Shown here: one piece after another, positions 25,741-36,459 of the stretch
Numbering within the stretch: the first letter of the stretch is position 1
Layout of the letters: the number at the start of each line of letters is the position of its first letter
Source: a virus
DNA length: 64,000 bases
IMG/VR virus record: IMGVR_UViG_3300030060_003348
Coordinates: 1-64,000 of that record
Reading direction: 5' to 3' (one strand)
The notes under the pieces: generated by a model
Seen by the model: the letters and a program-made list of their open reading frames with translations, nothing else
The model's database searches: none
What the model was told of the DNA's origin: nothing
Position numbers and translations under genes: made by a program

Positions 25741-26088
25741 TTATTTACTACTTTCAAATATATCCATACCAACACTAAACAGTTCAGCTTCAGTTGTAGA
25801 GTTGTTTACAAACTTAACGCTGGCATAATAACCCAACAAACTACTTAAGTTAGCTTTATTATCTTTACTGAACAAAATAAAACTTCCACTAGGAACACTA
25901 GCCACTAAGTTGTTTGAAACTGTAATTGTTTTTGCCGACGTGTTTACTGCTGATATTATACCAACCTCTACAACACTTGATGAGTTTATATTAAACCCAC
26001 CGGAAGCTGTTGTTGGTACATAGTAAGCCGTATCGCCAACTTGACAAGAAACATTTAAGTCGTTTGAAAAAGATAAAGTTATTGGCAT
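25741..26088 (-). CDS. Small virion-associated beta protein
   Basis: One hundred and fifteen residues, rich in Ser, Thr, Asn and Val with short strand-like segments and the repeated style of phage tail proteins (VGDTAYYVPTTASGG). It follows the stabilisation-protein gene with a gap of four bases, so it is probably a tail component. No specific family is recognised. Confidence 0.6.
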   Translation of the reverse strand: MPITLSFSNDLNVSCQVGDTAYYVPTTASGGFNINSSSVVEVGIISAVNTSAKTITVSNNLVASVPSGSFILFSKDNKANLSSLLGYYASVKFVNNSTTEAELFSVGMDIFESSK

Positions 26089-26092
26089 ATTG

Positions 26093-29000
26093 CTAATCTG
26101 TTGTTATTGTTAAAAAGTTACCAGTTTTAATAGTTAAGTTACCACCAGTGCTACCAAACTTCGCTAAACTTATTTTACCTGTAAGATTAACTCTAGTATT
26201 AGATATTTTTGTTGCTGTTAAATCTGATATTACCTCAAAACCATTTCTAAATGTTAGTGTAGAACCTTGTGATAAGTTTGCTGTTGTTGCTTTGCTTAGT
26301 GTTATAGTTCTTGCGTTTACATTAGTTACAGTTGTACTAGGCGCAATACCATCACCGTGAACAGTCATACCAGTAGCTATACCATCAATATTTGCAAGAT
26401 CCATTAATATTGTTGTAGAACCAGAGGTAGTATCTATAGAAATACCGTGAACATAATCACCACCTATAATATCTTGAATGTCTGGTTGTCTTGCTACAGT
26501 AAACGATTTACCAGAAGTACACTGTAACTCAAGGTGTATTTGTTGTCTTATAGCGTTTTTAGGTGTGCTGTTTCTTTTGCCTATAAAAGCATTACTAATA
26601 ACGTTACTACCGGAGAACATACTCATATCGGTTATCATAGTAGCTGTTATACTAGATGCAAGATTAGTTTGCGATGTTATATCGTAGGTACTACTAGCCG
26701 TTGGAAATGCTGCTGATAAGCCCAAACCATCACCACCCAAATCAACGCCATACAAGTTGTATGTTAATAAGGTTGCAGAAGCGCTGGCATCTAGTGTTAA
26801 ATCTATATCGGTATTACCATTAACACATGCTATTGTATTAACAACGGGCGTTTCTGATGTAGCCCAAGTGCTTGTCCAAACTAAATCACCTTCTTGCGTA
26901 GAACTAGAAAGTGTACAGTAAGTGTGATTACCCTCGCCACTTGTCGGTTTTTTAATAACTAAACCAACGTTTCCAGCTGCAGAAGAAGATATGTTTAAAG
27001 TTACCGTATTGCCAGATGTTAAGTGCTGTGGGCTAGCACTGAACAGATTTGCCAAAGTTGGTGGTATTGTTGTTAATATCTCTCTAGCTAAATAGTTTAA
27101 TCTTACATCATGCAGGTGTGCACAAAAACCACCCTCACCAGCAGGTGGATCACCAGCTTCCCAACCAACACCCGTAGGTGGAGTATAAAATATTTTTACA
27201 ACTGTTTGATATATTTTTGTTGTGTTACCAGATGATGTGTAATAAGTGTTGTCGTAACTAAAACTATAAGAACCAGTCCAAGCAGAGCTTGCTAAATGTG
27301 GAAACCAAGAGGCTTCACAACCAGTTGTTGGACCACTACCTACCTCTGTTAAATAGTAGCCAGAATCAGCCGTTACAGTATATCTAGCTATTTCTGTAGT
27401 TTGACCCTCATTAGCCGAGCCAGAATGTTTTATAGTAGTCATTGGGTCTGGCAAGTAATTAACATCAGCTGTTTCTGTAAAATTAGCTAAATCTACATGT
27501 GCTATAGTAACTCTATCGTTACCACTAGTTACAGTGCCGCTAGGTATTTCAGAATAACTAACTCTCACACAAGCATCTCTAGCCACAACACCAGGAGGGT
27601 TTGAAGTAACTGAAGAATCTACATCGCATTTTAAAACCTTATTACCAGCAGCCGGCATTGTATAGTTTTGCCAAAATATTTCACATTTAACCCTGTTTGC
27701 TGGGTCGTTAGGTATACCAGGAGTTTCGTTAAAAGCAGCGTCTATAAACACATTAGAAAATTCAACTTTAATTATATCAGTATCCGCGTTCATGCTACCA
27801 CCTTGTGTGTATATATATTTTGTTGCGTTACCAGATCCAGATGTTGTAGCTGTACCACCAGGACAACTATAATCTTTAGCAGATAAACTAAGACCACTGT
27901 AGTTCTGCACCCAAGCACTACCATTCCATTGATACTCATTTGTTATATAACTTGCATAAGAACCAGCTAAAACAGTAGCGCCACCCACAGCGGTCAGCGG
28001 CGTTTTAAATAACACTTTCCAATTTGGATTATCTGCAACGCCCGAATCCCAAGAATTATGATTAGGAGAAGCGTTTCCATTACCAGTATCATTTGTGTGA
28101 GTACCTTGTATATATATTTTATAAGTCACTCCAGGAGGTGGACCAGTTACAGTAGAGTCATCAAAACCACCTAAACCTTGAACAGAAAACTCTCTTTCAT
28201 CTAAGTTTGCAAGCTCTGTAGTTTTACCTTTAACAGTGCTAAAGTATTTACCTTCTTTATTTTTAAACTCTAACAAGCCTGTTTCTTGTAGATTTGTTGT
28301 TATGTCTTCAATATACCAACCAGTTTTATTCCAAAGGTTATAGTATTCAGAGTCATTTAAATTATTAAGAGCTTGGCTAGCAGCGTTCGTTGTGTTTACT
28401 TGAGTAAAAGAAGTTACCGCCGCCGCGCTACCTTCGTAATTTATTGTTCCAAAACTTTTAACAGAACCAGGTTGATCGTTAAATAGTAACGTAACATCGG
28501 AATTGTACTGTGTTCCGTAGAAATTATTTCTAGTAGAATTAGTATGATGTTGCCATAAGTTTCCTTTATTCCATGTGTAAAACTCATTATTTAAACTAAT
28601 ACCTTGCTCAGGTAAAAAATCTTTAAAACTAACCCAACCTTTAGATTTTTGACTATATGAAAGTGTTACACCTGTTGGTCTAAATTGCTGTTGCGCTGCT
28701 TTTTTCAAAAGAGATATACTGTATTCTTTTTTCTTTTCATCAAACACTCCAACGACAGAGTCTAAGTCCTTCATGTTATCGTTAAAATAATCTTTCATTC
28801 CCATGTCGGATATAGAAACTATTTGATCTCCTTTCAATGTTAACACATTGCCTCTCATAACATCAGCCCAGTAAAAACCATCTGGATCTGGAGTTAAAGA
28901 CTCTGGGTTAGTTGATATACCATATTCACCAGCAAGTGGAACAGCTTGGCCTAAAACATTATTGGTAGACGTTACGTTAGAATTACCATCAGCATTAAAT

Positions 29001-32000
29001 AAAGCATCTTTGTTTGTTAGTATTTTTAAAACTTTATCTTCACAAAAAGCTAAAGTGTTTGTGTTTCTAGCAACCATTTTTTGTATAGTACCATAACCAG
29101 GATTTAAGTCTTTTGTTATTGGCTCCGCTTGTATAAACTGATTAAGATTGTTTACGCCACTAGTTGAGTTAAATATACCTGACCATATAAAACCACTACT
29201 TCTATGCTCTTCAGCATAAGGCTCAGATAAAGTCGTGGATGCTTTTACACCATTGTCTATTGTTTTAGCGTTAAAATCATCACGTATTCTATCTGATTCA
29301 ACACCATTACCAAAAGAATAGCAGTTAAACCAACCTAAAACAGTAGGGTTGTGATGAGGCGCCGCATCTGCTTTTGAAACAAAAGTACCTAAATTAATAG
29401 CATTATCACCAGTAGTAAAGTATATGTAAGGTTGACCAGACGCAGCGGCTGTACCACCTGGTTGGTTAGATATTAAGCAGACTCTAGAGCCGTCGTATCT
29501 AGTAAAGTAAGACCAGTGATCATGAGGAAAAGAAGTCGCTAAATTAGGGGAAAGCGTTATTTTACTAACGTGTTTATGTGGAGAATATGAGTTAACAGCC
29601 ATAACCTTGTATTCAGTACCCTGCCAAAACATAGTAGAGCCAAGAGGTAATAACAACTCGTTTTCACTGTGGTCAGGATTTATAGGTATAGCTCCAGAAG
29701 CTTCGTAATAAATATCTAGGCCTACATCTTCTTTTGGTTCTGTTTCCCATATAGCTGGATTATTAGTTAAAAAAGCACCTGCACCACCATCTTCACTTGA
29801 AAATATTTGAGGTTCTAAAAACTCTATTGTTATTCTAGCTGGGTGATTACCACCGCCGGGTTGTGGCCCTAAACCATAAGAGTGACCCGTGCCTAAAGCA
29901 GAGTAGTTAATAGGGTTGTAATGTGTATACGAAGTAAATGGACCACCACCAAACGAACTAGAATATCTAGGTGCCGCGACTAATTGATTAGCAGTGTTTA
30001 ATTCCAAACCAGTATCACTAGTTATAGGGTACCAGTTATGATAGTGACCAATAGGAGCTGTTATAGTTGTTCCAGCCGCATTTGTAACTCCATTTGCTGC
30101 AACAATAGCCCCATCATATCTATCACCATCTACTAACATAATTGGATCGCCATCTGGGTCTGGGTTAGGCTTGCTCATTGGAGCGTGTTCGTTTGAATCA
30201 AAAACGTGTAAAGGTCCACTACCAAACATTTTGTCAACCTTAATTCTCATACTCCACCTGTGATTATCAAAATCATTTAGATTACTGTGCCAATTCCAAT
30301 GCGGGTCGTCAGAACCGCCGATTAAACAACCACCACCACCATTGTTAACTTCACTTTCCCAATTACCACTACCATCTTTTCTTGTTCTTGTGAATAAATT
30401 AGCCCCCTCACCATCAAAAAGACTACTTCTTAACCTACCCTGAACACCATCAATTCTAAATACAACTTGTGCCGGATCCTCTTTAAATCTAAAAAGTGTA
30501 CCTATTGTTCTAAGTCTATTATAAGGAACTTGAAATCTATTACCCTGCTCATTAGGACTTCCGTCAAAGTTAGCATAAGACAAGTCTATATAGCCATGCC
30601 CATCAATACCAGAACTAATACCACCATCATCAGCCTGTGCGTTTTGAGGGAAACTTGCTATAGCATTATATATACCACCTCTATTTATATGTTTTGAAGA
30701 AATAGAGTTACCACTACCAGCTGGGCCACAATCTTGATCATCAATAAACCATCTAGACCTTGTTGATCTCTGATCACCATCATGCCAGTTTCTCCATTTA
30801 GTCCAATACGTTTCATTAGAACCATCGTGGTCTGACATATAACCAATGTTCATTATATCTGTAACAATATAATCTATTCTTTCTGAAAAAGAAGATAATA
30901 ATTCTTTTTCCAGTGTTAAATCTTTTAATATTTTAACAAAAAACCTACCATCAAACTCCGGTTTATCTTCAAATTTATTTTCAAACACCTCTAACCTCAT
31001 TTGAGTTGTTCTATTCAAAATAGATATTGGAGAACATTCATCTCCTAAAGGCTCTGAAAGTGTTATTCTAACTCCACCAGAATTATTAGCTATACCAGTA
31101 ATATCGTAAACCTCACTAGTTAAAACCGTGCTAGCATCAACACCACCAATTCTTAATTGTAAGTTATCTTTTAAATCTGGCTCGACAACACCACCAAAGC
31201 TGTTTAAAAATTGCTGTTGGTCTAATATAATAAAAGTTCTTCCTTCTTCAGGTAAGCCAGTTGCTTCAAACTCAACAGTTGACATACCATAGGACTTTCT
31301 TTTTCTTTTAATAAATAAAGGCGCCTCGTTACTTATAGCAATAACCTTATATCTTGCAGACTCTGTAACAGGATTATTATTATCGTGTTGTTTTTTAAGT
31401 ATTAAATAAGTTTCTTGATCTACTTTATTTCTTTCCGCAGAAGGAAAACTAATCCAAACATTACCATCTTCAGCATCGTAAAAACGATCCATAGCTAGGT
31501 TGTAATATTCGTTAGAAGTTTCTTTAATATAATACTTCATGTATCTAGCCCACGGCGGCGGATCACCTCCTCCGTTAGATTTTTCTAATATTTTTACTTT
31601 TAATCTATTTTGTTTAAAAGAATCTTTTTTTGGAACAGTTATAGACCCACCTTCAGCAGGAACCATAACTGGACTTTCTCTACCATAATCATCTATCCAA
31701 ACAACTCCAACCTGATAAGTTCTCATTGATTTTAAAGACTGTAAGGGTATTTCGTAGTCTTCTATAGAGCTATCTGGAATATTGTAAGCCGAGTGCTGAA
31801 CGTTTAGTTTTAAAGAATCATCTATGTTGTAATTCTGCTTGTAGTTACCATAAACCAACCTGTTAGCAGTTATTTCTTGAGCCTTAGCACATTTAGGAAC
31901 ATTGTCATAAGGTCTCAACAATTGGTTAGAAGGAACGACAGCGTGTATCATTTCGCTATCTATTTGAAACTCACCTCTATTTCTCCAATTGCTTTTCATG

Positions 32001-33715
32001 TCAGGCCAAAGAGGATGTCCATCTTTTCTTGACAAAGTTTTCATCGTGTAAACAGTAGTAGACTGTGTTTCTTTGTATAGTAGGTCTATTTCTACAACGT
32101 CATCAGGAACTAAACTATGTTCGTGAAAATAATTTTTAAGAGTTATGTATCTAACTCTATTTGTCATACCTAGGTTATAACCTTTTTTAGGTAAGTAATC
32201 AAAATCACCAGGTAAAAAGGCTATTTCAGAAAACGGCGCAAAAGCAGAGTATTCACCATCGGTATATCTGTATCTGTATGAAAACCTAGGAAACTTATAC
32301 TCAAACAAAGGTTTTGTTTGTTCTAATCTGCTTAACCAGTTTGTCGCTGTTGTAGGCGCTTCAAAATCTATCGACTGTATTTCCGCTGTATAAGGTCCCG
32401 ACGAAGCATTTGGGTTAGAGTTGTTAACTGGTCCACTTAGTATTTTTAATCTAGCCTCAACCTTATCTAAGGCAAAGTTATCTTGTGCTAAGGTTAAATC
32501 ACTAGTTAACATTATAGTGTCACCAGCTCTATAATCAACAGGGGTTTGTAAATTAAAAGTTACTTGATCACCAACTTCTAAATGTTCTGGCGGACTAGCA
32601 CCATCTCCAAGGTTTAAACTTGTTGTTGTTGCAAAAACTGGATTTTCATCACCGTTAGTATCTTTTCTTTTATTTTCTGTTGTAGACATTTCTACTTCTA
32701 AAGGAAATAAAGGGTTTCTTTTTATAACAGTAATATCAGCTTCTTCTACAAAAACCGGTTTTTCCTCGTTAGAGTCCGTGGCAACTTTAAAAGCGTTAGA
32801 CACAGACTCATGTTTTCTACATAATCTAGTATGATAATCATCATTGTTTTCACTTGCGGGCTGAGGGTTGTTTGTCGCGTTTGGCTGGTTATTCCAAAGG
32901 TTAGTGTCTATCCAGCCGTCTAAAGGGTCGTTTCCACATGTACCAGCAAAAGATCTTTCTATATTTATTTTTCTAGGCTCATGATAATTATCAGTCCAGA
33001 ATATCATTCCATCTAAATGATTTATAGCTGTTATTTTTCTATGATGAACAAACTTTAAAACTCTATTAGCAAAAAAAGTCATTGTATCTCCAGCTGTACA
33101 GTAAAAATTAGATCCGTTATTTAACAAGCCACTACTACCACTGTGGTATATTCTATAATTACTTCCTTGTTTTTTAATGTTAGTAACCGTAACACCCCAA
33201 TTATTATTAATACCAACTTGGTTTTGACCAGCTCCATTTGGATCGTTTAAAACACCTTTTAGTTCCATACCTATTCTTATACCTAAAGAATAATAAGTAG
33301 GAGCGGCTATTTCAATAAAATCAGAACTAGCTTGATCAGTAGCTATAGTATGTGTTACAGAATATATATCAACAAATATATAACGGGTTTCTTCTGTTAT
33401 AGTATTGTATTCTATTATATAATCTTTTTTTCTTAAGGGCTCATAATTTTTTGTACCACCACCAGCAATAAAATAATATATTAAATCTTTTTCGGGCAAA
33501 GGTAAAACACCTACGCAAGTAGAATAATCTTCGTTAACAACATTTGCAGTTTTATTAGTGTTTCCTAACAATGTTTGTAAAGAACCAACATTAGAACCAT
33601 CAGATGTAGCTATTTGTATATTTCTAGCGTCACGATACTGGCCGGAAGGTACAACCCTTTCGTCCATATCTTTGTTCATTTTCGCTTGTGAAAAATCTCT
33701 TTTTAATTCAGCCAT
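26093..33715 (-). CDS. Giant tail stabilisation protein, crAss-like/P22 gp10-like
   Basis: A 2540-residue tail protein. The N-terminus (MNKDMDERVVPSGQYRDARN, with SDGSNVGSLQ following) matches the start of tail stabilisation proteins in crAss-like phages, distantly comparable to P22 gp10. Residues about 1530-1800 keep the other family hallmarks (NNVLGQAVPLAGEYGIS, KGWVSFKDFLPEQG, NNFYGTQYNSDVTLLFND). In between and after are large beta-rich insertions, which explain the unusual length. It probably plugs or caps the tail tube and may carry receptor or glycan-binding modules. It follows the tail-tube gene closely. Confidence 0.82.
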   Translation of the reverse strand: MAELKRDFSQAKMNKDMDERVVPSGQYRDARNIQIATSDGSNVGSLQTLLGNTNKTANVVNEDYSTCVGVLPLPEKDLIYYFIAGGGTKNYEPLRKKDYIIEYNTITEETRYIFVDIYSVTHTIATDQASSDFIEIAAPTYYSLGIRIGMELKGVLNDPNGAGQNQVGINNNWGVTVTNIKKQGSNYRIYHSGSSGLLNNGSNFYCTAGDTMTFFANRVLKFVHHRKITAINHLDGMIFWTDNYHEPRKINIERSFAGTCGNDPLDGWIDTNLWNNQPNATNNPQPASENNDDYHTRLCRKHESVSNAFKVATDSNEEKPVFVEEADITVIKRNPLFPLEVEMSTTENKRKDTNGDENPVFATTTSLNLGDGASPPEHLEVGDQVTFNLQTPVDYRAGDTIMLTSDLTLAQDNFALDKVEARLKILSGPVNNSNPNASSGPYTAEIQSIDFEAPTTATNWLSRLEQTKPLFEYKFPRFSYRYRYTDGEYSAFAPFSEIAFLPGDFDYLPKKGYNLGMTNRVRYITLKNYFHEHSLVPDDVVEIDLLYKETQSTTVYTMKTLSRKDGHPLWPDMKSNWRNRGEFQIDSEMIHAVVPSNQLLRPYDNVPKCAKAQEITANRLVYGNYKQNYNIDDSLKLNVQHSAYNIPDSSIEDYEIPLQSLKSMRTYQVGVVWIDDYGRESPVMVPAEGGSITVPKKDSFKQNRLKVKILEKSNGGGDPPPWARYMKYYIKETSNEYYNLAMDRFYDAEDGNVWISFPSAERNKVDQETYLILKKQHDNNNPVTESARYKVIAISNEAPLFIKRKRKSYGMSTVEFEATGLPEEGRTFIILDQQQFLNSFGGVVEPDLKDNLQLRIGGVDASTVLTSEVYDITGIANNSGGVRITLSEPLGDECSPISILNRTTQMRLEVFENKFEDKPEFDGRFFVKILKDLTLEKELLSSFSERIDYIVTDIMNIGYMSDHDGSNETYWTKWRNWHDGDQRSTRSRWFIDDQDCGPAGSGNSISSKHINRGGIYNAIASFPQNAQADDGGISSGIDGHGYIDLSYANFDGSPNEQGNRFQVPYNRLRTIGTLFRFKEDPAQVVFRIDGVQGRLRSSLFDGEGANLFTRTRKDGSGNWESEVNNGGGGCLIGGSDDPHWNWHSNLNDFDNHRWSMRIKVDKMFGSGPLHVFDSNEHAPMSKPNPDPDGDPIMLVDGDRYDGAIVAANGVTNAAGTTITAPIGHYHNWYPITSDTGLELNTANQLVAAPRYSSSFGGGPFTSYTHYNPINYSALGTGHSYGLGPQPGGGNHPARITIEFLEPQIFSSEDGGAGAFLTNNPAIWETEPKEDVGLDIYYEASGAIPINPDHSENELLLPLGSTMFWQGTEYKVMAVNSYSPHKHVSKITLSPNLATSFPHDHWSYFTRYDGSRVCLISNQPGGTAAASGQPYIYFTTGDNAINLGTFVSKADAAPHHNPTVLGWFNCYSFGNGVESDRIRDDFNAKTIDNGVKASTTLSEPYAEEHRSSGFIWSGIFNSTSGVNNLNQFIQAEPITKDLNPGYGTIQKMVARNTNTLAFCEDKVLKILTNKDALFNADGNSNVTSTNNVLGQAVPLAGEYGISTNPESLTPDPDGFYWADVMRGNVLTLKGDQIVSISDMGMKDYFNDNMKDLDSVVGVFDEKKKEYSISLLKKAAQQQFRPTGVTLSYSQKSKGWVSFKDFLPEQGISLNNEFYTWNKGNLWQHHTNSTRNNFYGTQYNSDVTLLFNDQPGSVKSFGTINYEGSAAAVTSFTQVNTTNAASQALNNLNDSEYYNLWNKTGWYIEDITTNLQETGLLEFKNKEGKYFSTVKGKTTELANLDEREFSVQGLGGFDDSTVTGPPPGVTYKIYIQGTHTNDTGNGNASPNHNSWDSGVADNPNWKVLFKTPLTAVGGATVLAGSYASYITNEYQWNGSAWVQNYSGLSLSAKDYSCPGGTATTSGSGNATKYIYTQGGSMNADTDIIKVEFSNVFIDAAFNETPGIPNDPANRVKCEIFWQNYTMPAAGNKVLKCDVDSSVTSNPPGVVARDACVRVSYSEIPSGTVTSGNDRVTIAHVDLANFTETADVNYLPDPMTTIKHSGSANEGQTTEIARYTVTADSGYYLTEVGSGPTTGCEASWFPHLASSAWTGSYSFSYDNTYYTSSGNTTKIYQTVVKIFYTPPTGVGWEAGDPPAGEGGFCAHLHDVRLNYLAREILTTIPPTLANLFSASPQHLTSGNTVTLNISSSAAGNVGLVIKKPTSGEGNHTYCTLSSSTQEGDLVWTSTWATSETPVVNTIACVNGNTDIDLTLDASASATLLTYNLYGVDLGGDGLGLSAAFPTASSTYDITSQTNLASSITATMITDMSMFSGSNVISNAFIGKRNSTPKNAIRQQIHLELQCTSGKSFTVARQPDIQDIIGGDYVHGISIDTTSGSTTILMDLANIDGIATGMTVHGDGIAPSTTVTNVNARTITLSKATTANLSQGSTLTFRNGFEVISDLTATKISNTRVNLTGKISLAKFGSTGGNLTIKTGNFLTITTD

Positions 33716-33723
33716 GTTTTATT

Positions 33724-34707
33724 TTAATGTTTTATCCATTTAGATTTACCTCTTAGTATCTGAGTAATCTCTTCTAATTTAATTTCTGATAATCTTATTT
33801 TTGCTTTTCTAGTCTCAGCAAATCTTTCTTTTTTAAGTAAAGCAAGCATATTATGATCAACCGGTGACTTTGACTGCATACAAGCGTATAGCACGTGTTT
33901 TATTAAAGCTTCTTGAGCAAACTTATGTACTATAAAGTCTTTTTCAACATGTATTTCACTTTGCCAAGGATCAGTTGGTGTTATACCTTTGTTTTCTACA
34001 CCGTCATTTAAATAAGCAACGCCATCACTTATATATTTTAATGTTATAGTTTTTCCAGTACAATTACTACTAAAATGTATTCTACCTTTATGATAATCTA
34101 TATAAAAAGAACCGTTAACATTCATGTGTTGTGGGTTGGCACCATATATTTGGCCAGCCTCATTATTTATAACATCATAATCTTCATATCTTCCACCAGG
34201 TGGAATTGTTGAGTTTGGTGTGTTACCATGATAATCAAACCAAGTGTTAGAATCACTAGCATGAGTTGTGTCATTATGGTTGTCAAATTCTAAAAAATAA
34301 TTGTTATCTTGATTATATGGTTTTGGGTTACTTGTTAATATAGCTGGAAATAAAGTGTGTTCTATACCATAATCATCTTTCCAGGTTACTTTTACGTAAC
34401 CAACATAATCATGTGGTAACGCCATAACTAAAGATGGTGGTATTTCTATTTCCATATCTTTAATAGATCTAAAAGTGTCAAAACTTAATTCTTGTAAAGC
34501 TCTATTTGCATGATATTTTATATGCCTAAGTCTTACACCATCTAACATCATACCAGTACCTCCATAAGTAGCTAGTATATCGTTAACAACATCACCTATT
34601 TTTATAAACTGATAATTACCATATTGTCTATCATCACCTGATAACTGAGTATTATCTTTACCTTGGTAATATTGTGTGTGGTTTAAAGTTATTAAGTTAT
34701 CTGCCAT
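33724..34707 (-). CDS. Tail-tube/adaptor protein, gp4-like
   Basis: A 327-residue protein with an N-terminal helical part (FIKIGDVVNDILATYGGTG, RLRHIKYHANRALQEL) of the type seen in P22 gp4-like head-to-tail adaptors. A beta-rich middle and a basic C-terminal helical tail (LLKKERFAETRKAKIRLSEI) follow. The gene order capsid, connector, gp4-like, stabilisation protein fits podoviral necks. Assignment is by motif style and position. Confidence 0.72.
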   Translation of the reverse strand: MADNLITLNHTQYYQGKDNTQLSGDDRQYGNYQFIKIGDVVNDILATYGGTGMMLDGVRLRHIKYHANRALQELSFDTFRSIKDMEIEIPPSLVMALPHDYVGYVKVTWKDDYGIEHTLFPAILTSNPKPYNQDNNYFLEFDNHNDTTHASDSNTWFDYHGNTPNSTIPPGGRYEDYDVINNEAGQIYGANPQHMNVNGSFYIDYHKGRIHFSSNCTGKTITLKYISDGVAYLNDGVENKGITPTDPWQSEIHVEKDFIVHKFAQEALIKHVLYACMQSKSPVDHNMLALLKKERFAETRKAKIRLSEIKLEEITQILRGKSKWIKH

Positions 34708-34713
34708 TTTCTA

Positions 34714-35529
34714 TTATTTTGTTTGTTGAGCGTTTTGTGATTCTTCGTTTGAAGCTATTTGTACTAAACCTGGTTTGTTTATTGTTATACCAGCTAGTTC
34801 TAATATTTTTATAACTAAATTTGTTTCTTCTGATCTATGTAAGTTAAAATCAGTTGATGTGTTTGAGTCATATAAGGCTTTTTCATTTACAACAACATAA
34901 CCCCATTTTACAGGAGCAGGTGGATCTGCTACAACTTCTACTTTTAGCGAATTAGCAGTTGTAATAGCTTGTTGACCAGTGTCTTCTCTATATAAAGAAA
35001 AACTACCATCGGTATTTTCTGTATAATAATATTCAGGAGGATCAACACTATGCCATCTACTACTATTTTTAGCAACGTACAGCTCTTGTAGCATTGGTAA
35101 CGTATAATACTCTATAAGTTTTAAGGGAATTTGTGCTCCGGTTGGAGAACCAGGGTTGGATTCAAAATACATTCTACCAGTTCTATATATTGAGTTTGAT
35201 AAAGCTGGCATAACAAAAGTTTGACCACTAACAGCTAAACTAACAGGTGTAGCTTCATATATAGATATTTTTTCTCTTAATATATTAACAGTGTCACCAA
35301 AGTCTGGCTCTAACGGATTGTTTGCACCTGGGGATTGTTGAGCATCTCCTCTTTTGCTTAAATTAACCATAGCGGCTAAATCGTAAAAGTATTGCTCAAA
35401 TATATCTAACTGTGCTTGATTAGCATGTAGATTAAATTCTTGTGGCGTAATGTAGCCTCGTTGCTCTTTGTTAGCTAACGCTAATACTCTTTGATATACT
35501 GTATCTATACTTATGCTTGTATTCGCCAT
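34714..35529 (-). CDS. Virion neck or ring protein
   Basis: A 271-residue protein starting MANTSISIDTVYQRVLALAN, followed by KEQRGYITPQEFNLHANQAQ and IFEQYFYDLA. This N-terminal pattern recurs in virion proteins of marine podoviruses and crAss-like phages. Its place between capsid and tail-tube genes points to a neck or ring component. The ATG at 35529 is preferred to an upstream one at 35562, because the extra 11 residues would lie inside a strong RNA hairpin. Confidence 0.7.
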   Translation of the reverse strand: MANTSISIDTVYQRVLALANKEQRGYITPQEFNLHANQAQLDIFEQYFYDLAAMVNLSKRGDAQQSPGANNPLEPDFGDTVNILREKISIYEATPVSLAVSGQTFVMPALSNSIYRTGRMYFESNPGSPTGAQIPLKLIEYYTLPMLQELYVAKNSSRWHSVDPPEYYYTENTDGSFSLYREDTGQQAITTANSLKVEVVADPPAPVKWGYVVVNEKALYDSNTSTDFNLHRSEETNLVIKILELAGITINKPGLVQIASNEESQNAQQTK

Positions 35530-35549
35530 ATATTTTTTTATATTTACAA

Positions 35550-35582
35550 GTATAACAACCACCCCGAAGGGTGATTGTATAC
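35550..35582 (-). other. Strong intercistronic RNA hairpin with UUCG loop
   Basis: On the minus strand GTATACAATCACCC, loop TTCG, GGGTGGTTGTTATAC forms a stem of 14 pairs with one bulged base and one G-T pair, closed by the very stable C(UUCG)G tetraloop. No T-run follows, so it is not a typical terminator. It may stop exonucleases or separate expression of the capsid-side and tail-side genes. Confidence 0.75.
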
Positions 35583-35590
35583 TAATTTGT

Positions 35591-36436
35591 TTACTTCAAT
35601 TGTTTTTCAATATGCTTTAAAACTTCCATACCTTCATCGGTTTTAAACCAAGAAGCTAAAGCAGAATATGGATGTTCATCAAAAGGAACATTCATTATTT
35701 TTCTATCGTTACTTCCAAAAGAAAAGCTTCTTTGATCGTGCGAAAGTTTAAGAATACCGTTTTCGGTTGCTTTTATACCAATATTTCTTAAATGTATACT
35801 TTCGTCTTTACATAAATCTAAGAATAAACGAGGTTTCTCTTTTGCAAATACTAGTACATCTCGTTTAAGCTCCCTAGAAGTCATGCTAGATACCTTAGAA
35901 CCAATCTCAACACGCATAATAGCTTCAACCATATCTATATCTAGGTTTCTAGCTTCTATCATCGCGTCTAGTTGATGATTAAGAACATCTAAGTGTGTAG
36001 TTGCTTTTACCTCAGGCATAACCTCGTACCAAAGTTTATTTACTTTTGGGTGATATATACTCATAAACTTTTGAAAGTTTACTTTGTTTTTTGGTATACT
36101 TAAAACTCCGTTTCTAAAAATTATTCTACCGGGTCTTATTTGACCTTGCATTTCGTCTACAAACGGTGTGTTTTGGTTTTCAGTTAAAGCTATTTCTCTT
36201 TCATAGCCTTTTTCTTTATCAAAATAAAATAATTTACTAGACTTAATACTGTAAGTTAATGGTTTGGTACCATCTTTTAATAAATAAATTCTATCTTTTA
36301 TTTCCCAGTCACCAGCCATGTTTTTAACTGGTTCTTGTCTTTTTGGTTTTTCAACCTTTGGTGCTTCCACTACTGGAGTTTCCATTACTGGAGTTTCTAC
36401 AGGCACCTCTGTTTTTGTTTCTTGTTTTTTTGCCAT
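35591..36436 (-). CDS. Conserved virion protein next to the capsid gene
   Basis: A 281-residue protein. The first 40 residues are Pro/Glu/Val-rich and look disordered. The core has DWEIKDRIYLLKDGTKPLTY, EREIALTENQNTPFVDE and RIIFRNGVLSIPKNK, a pattern I associate with a conserved gene next to the capsid gene in crAss-like and marine podoviruses. The C-terminal half is helical. It may decorate the head or bind the neck. No enzymatic motif is visible. Confidence 0.65.
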   Translation of the reverse strand: MAKKQETKTEVPVETPVMETPVVEAPKVEKPKRQEPVKNMAGDWEIKDRIYLLKDGTKPLTYSIKSSKLFYFDKEKGYEREIALTENQNTPFVDEMQGQIRPGRIIFRNGVLSIPKNKVNFQKFMSIYHPKVNKLWYEVMPEVKATTHLDVLNHQLDAMIEARNLDIDMVEAIMRVEIGSKVSSMTSRELKRDVLVFAKEKPRLFLDLCKDESIHLRNIGIKATENGILKLSHDQRSFSFGSNDRKIMNVPFDEHPYSALASWFKTDEGMEVLKHIEKQLK

Positions 36437-36459
36437 AATATAATATAATATAAGTTAAT

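Noticed and set aside
25720-25748. Minus-strand sequence before the cupin gene that vaguely resembles the repeated promoter
   Set aside because: The halves are altered (AACGCA and GATTATT), so it needs too many changes to be called a copy.
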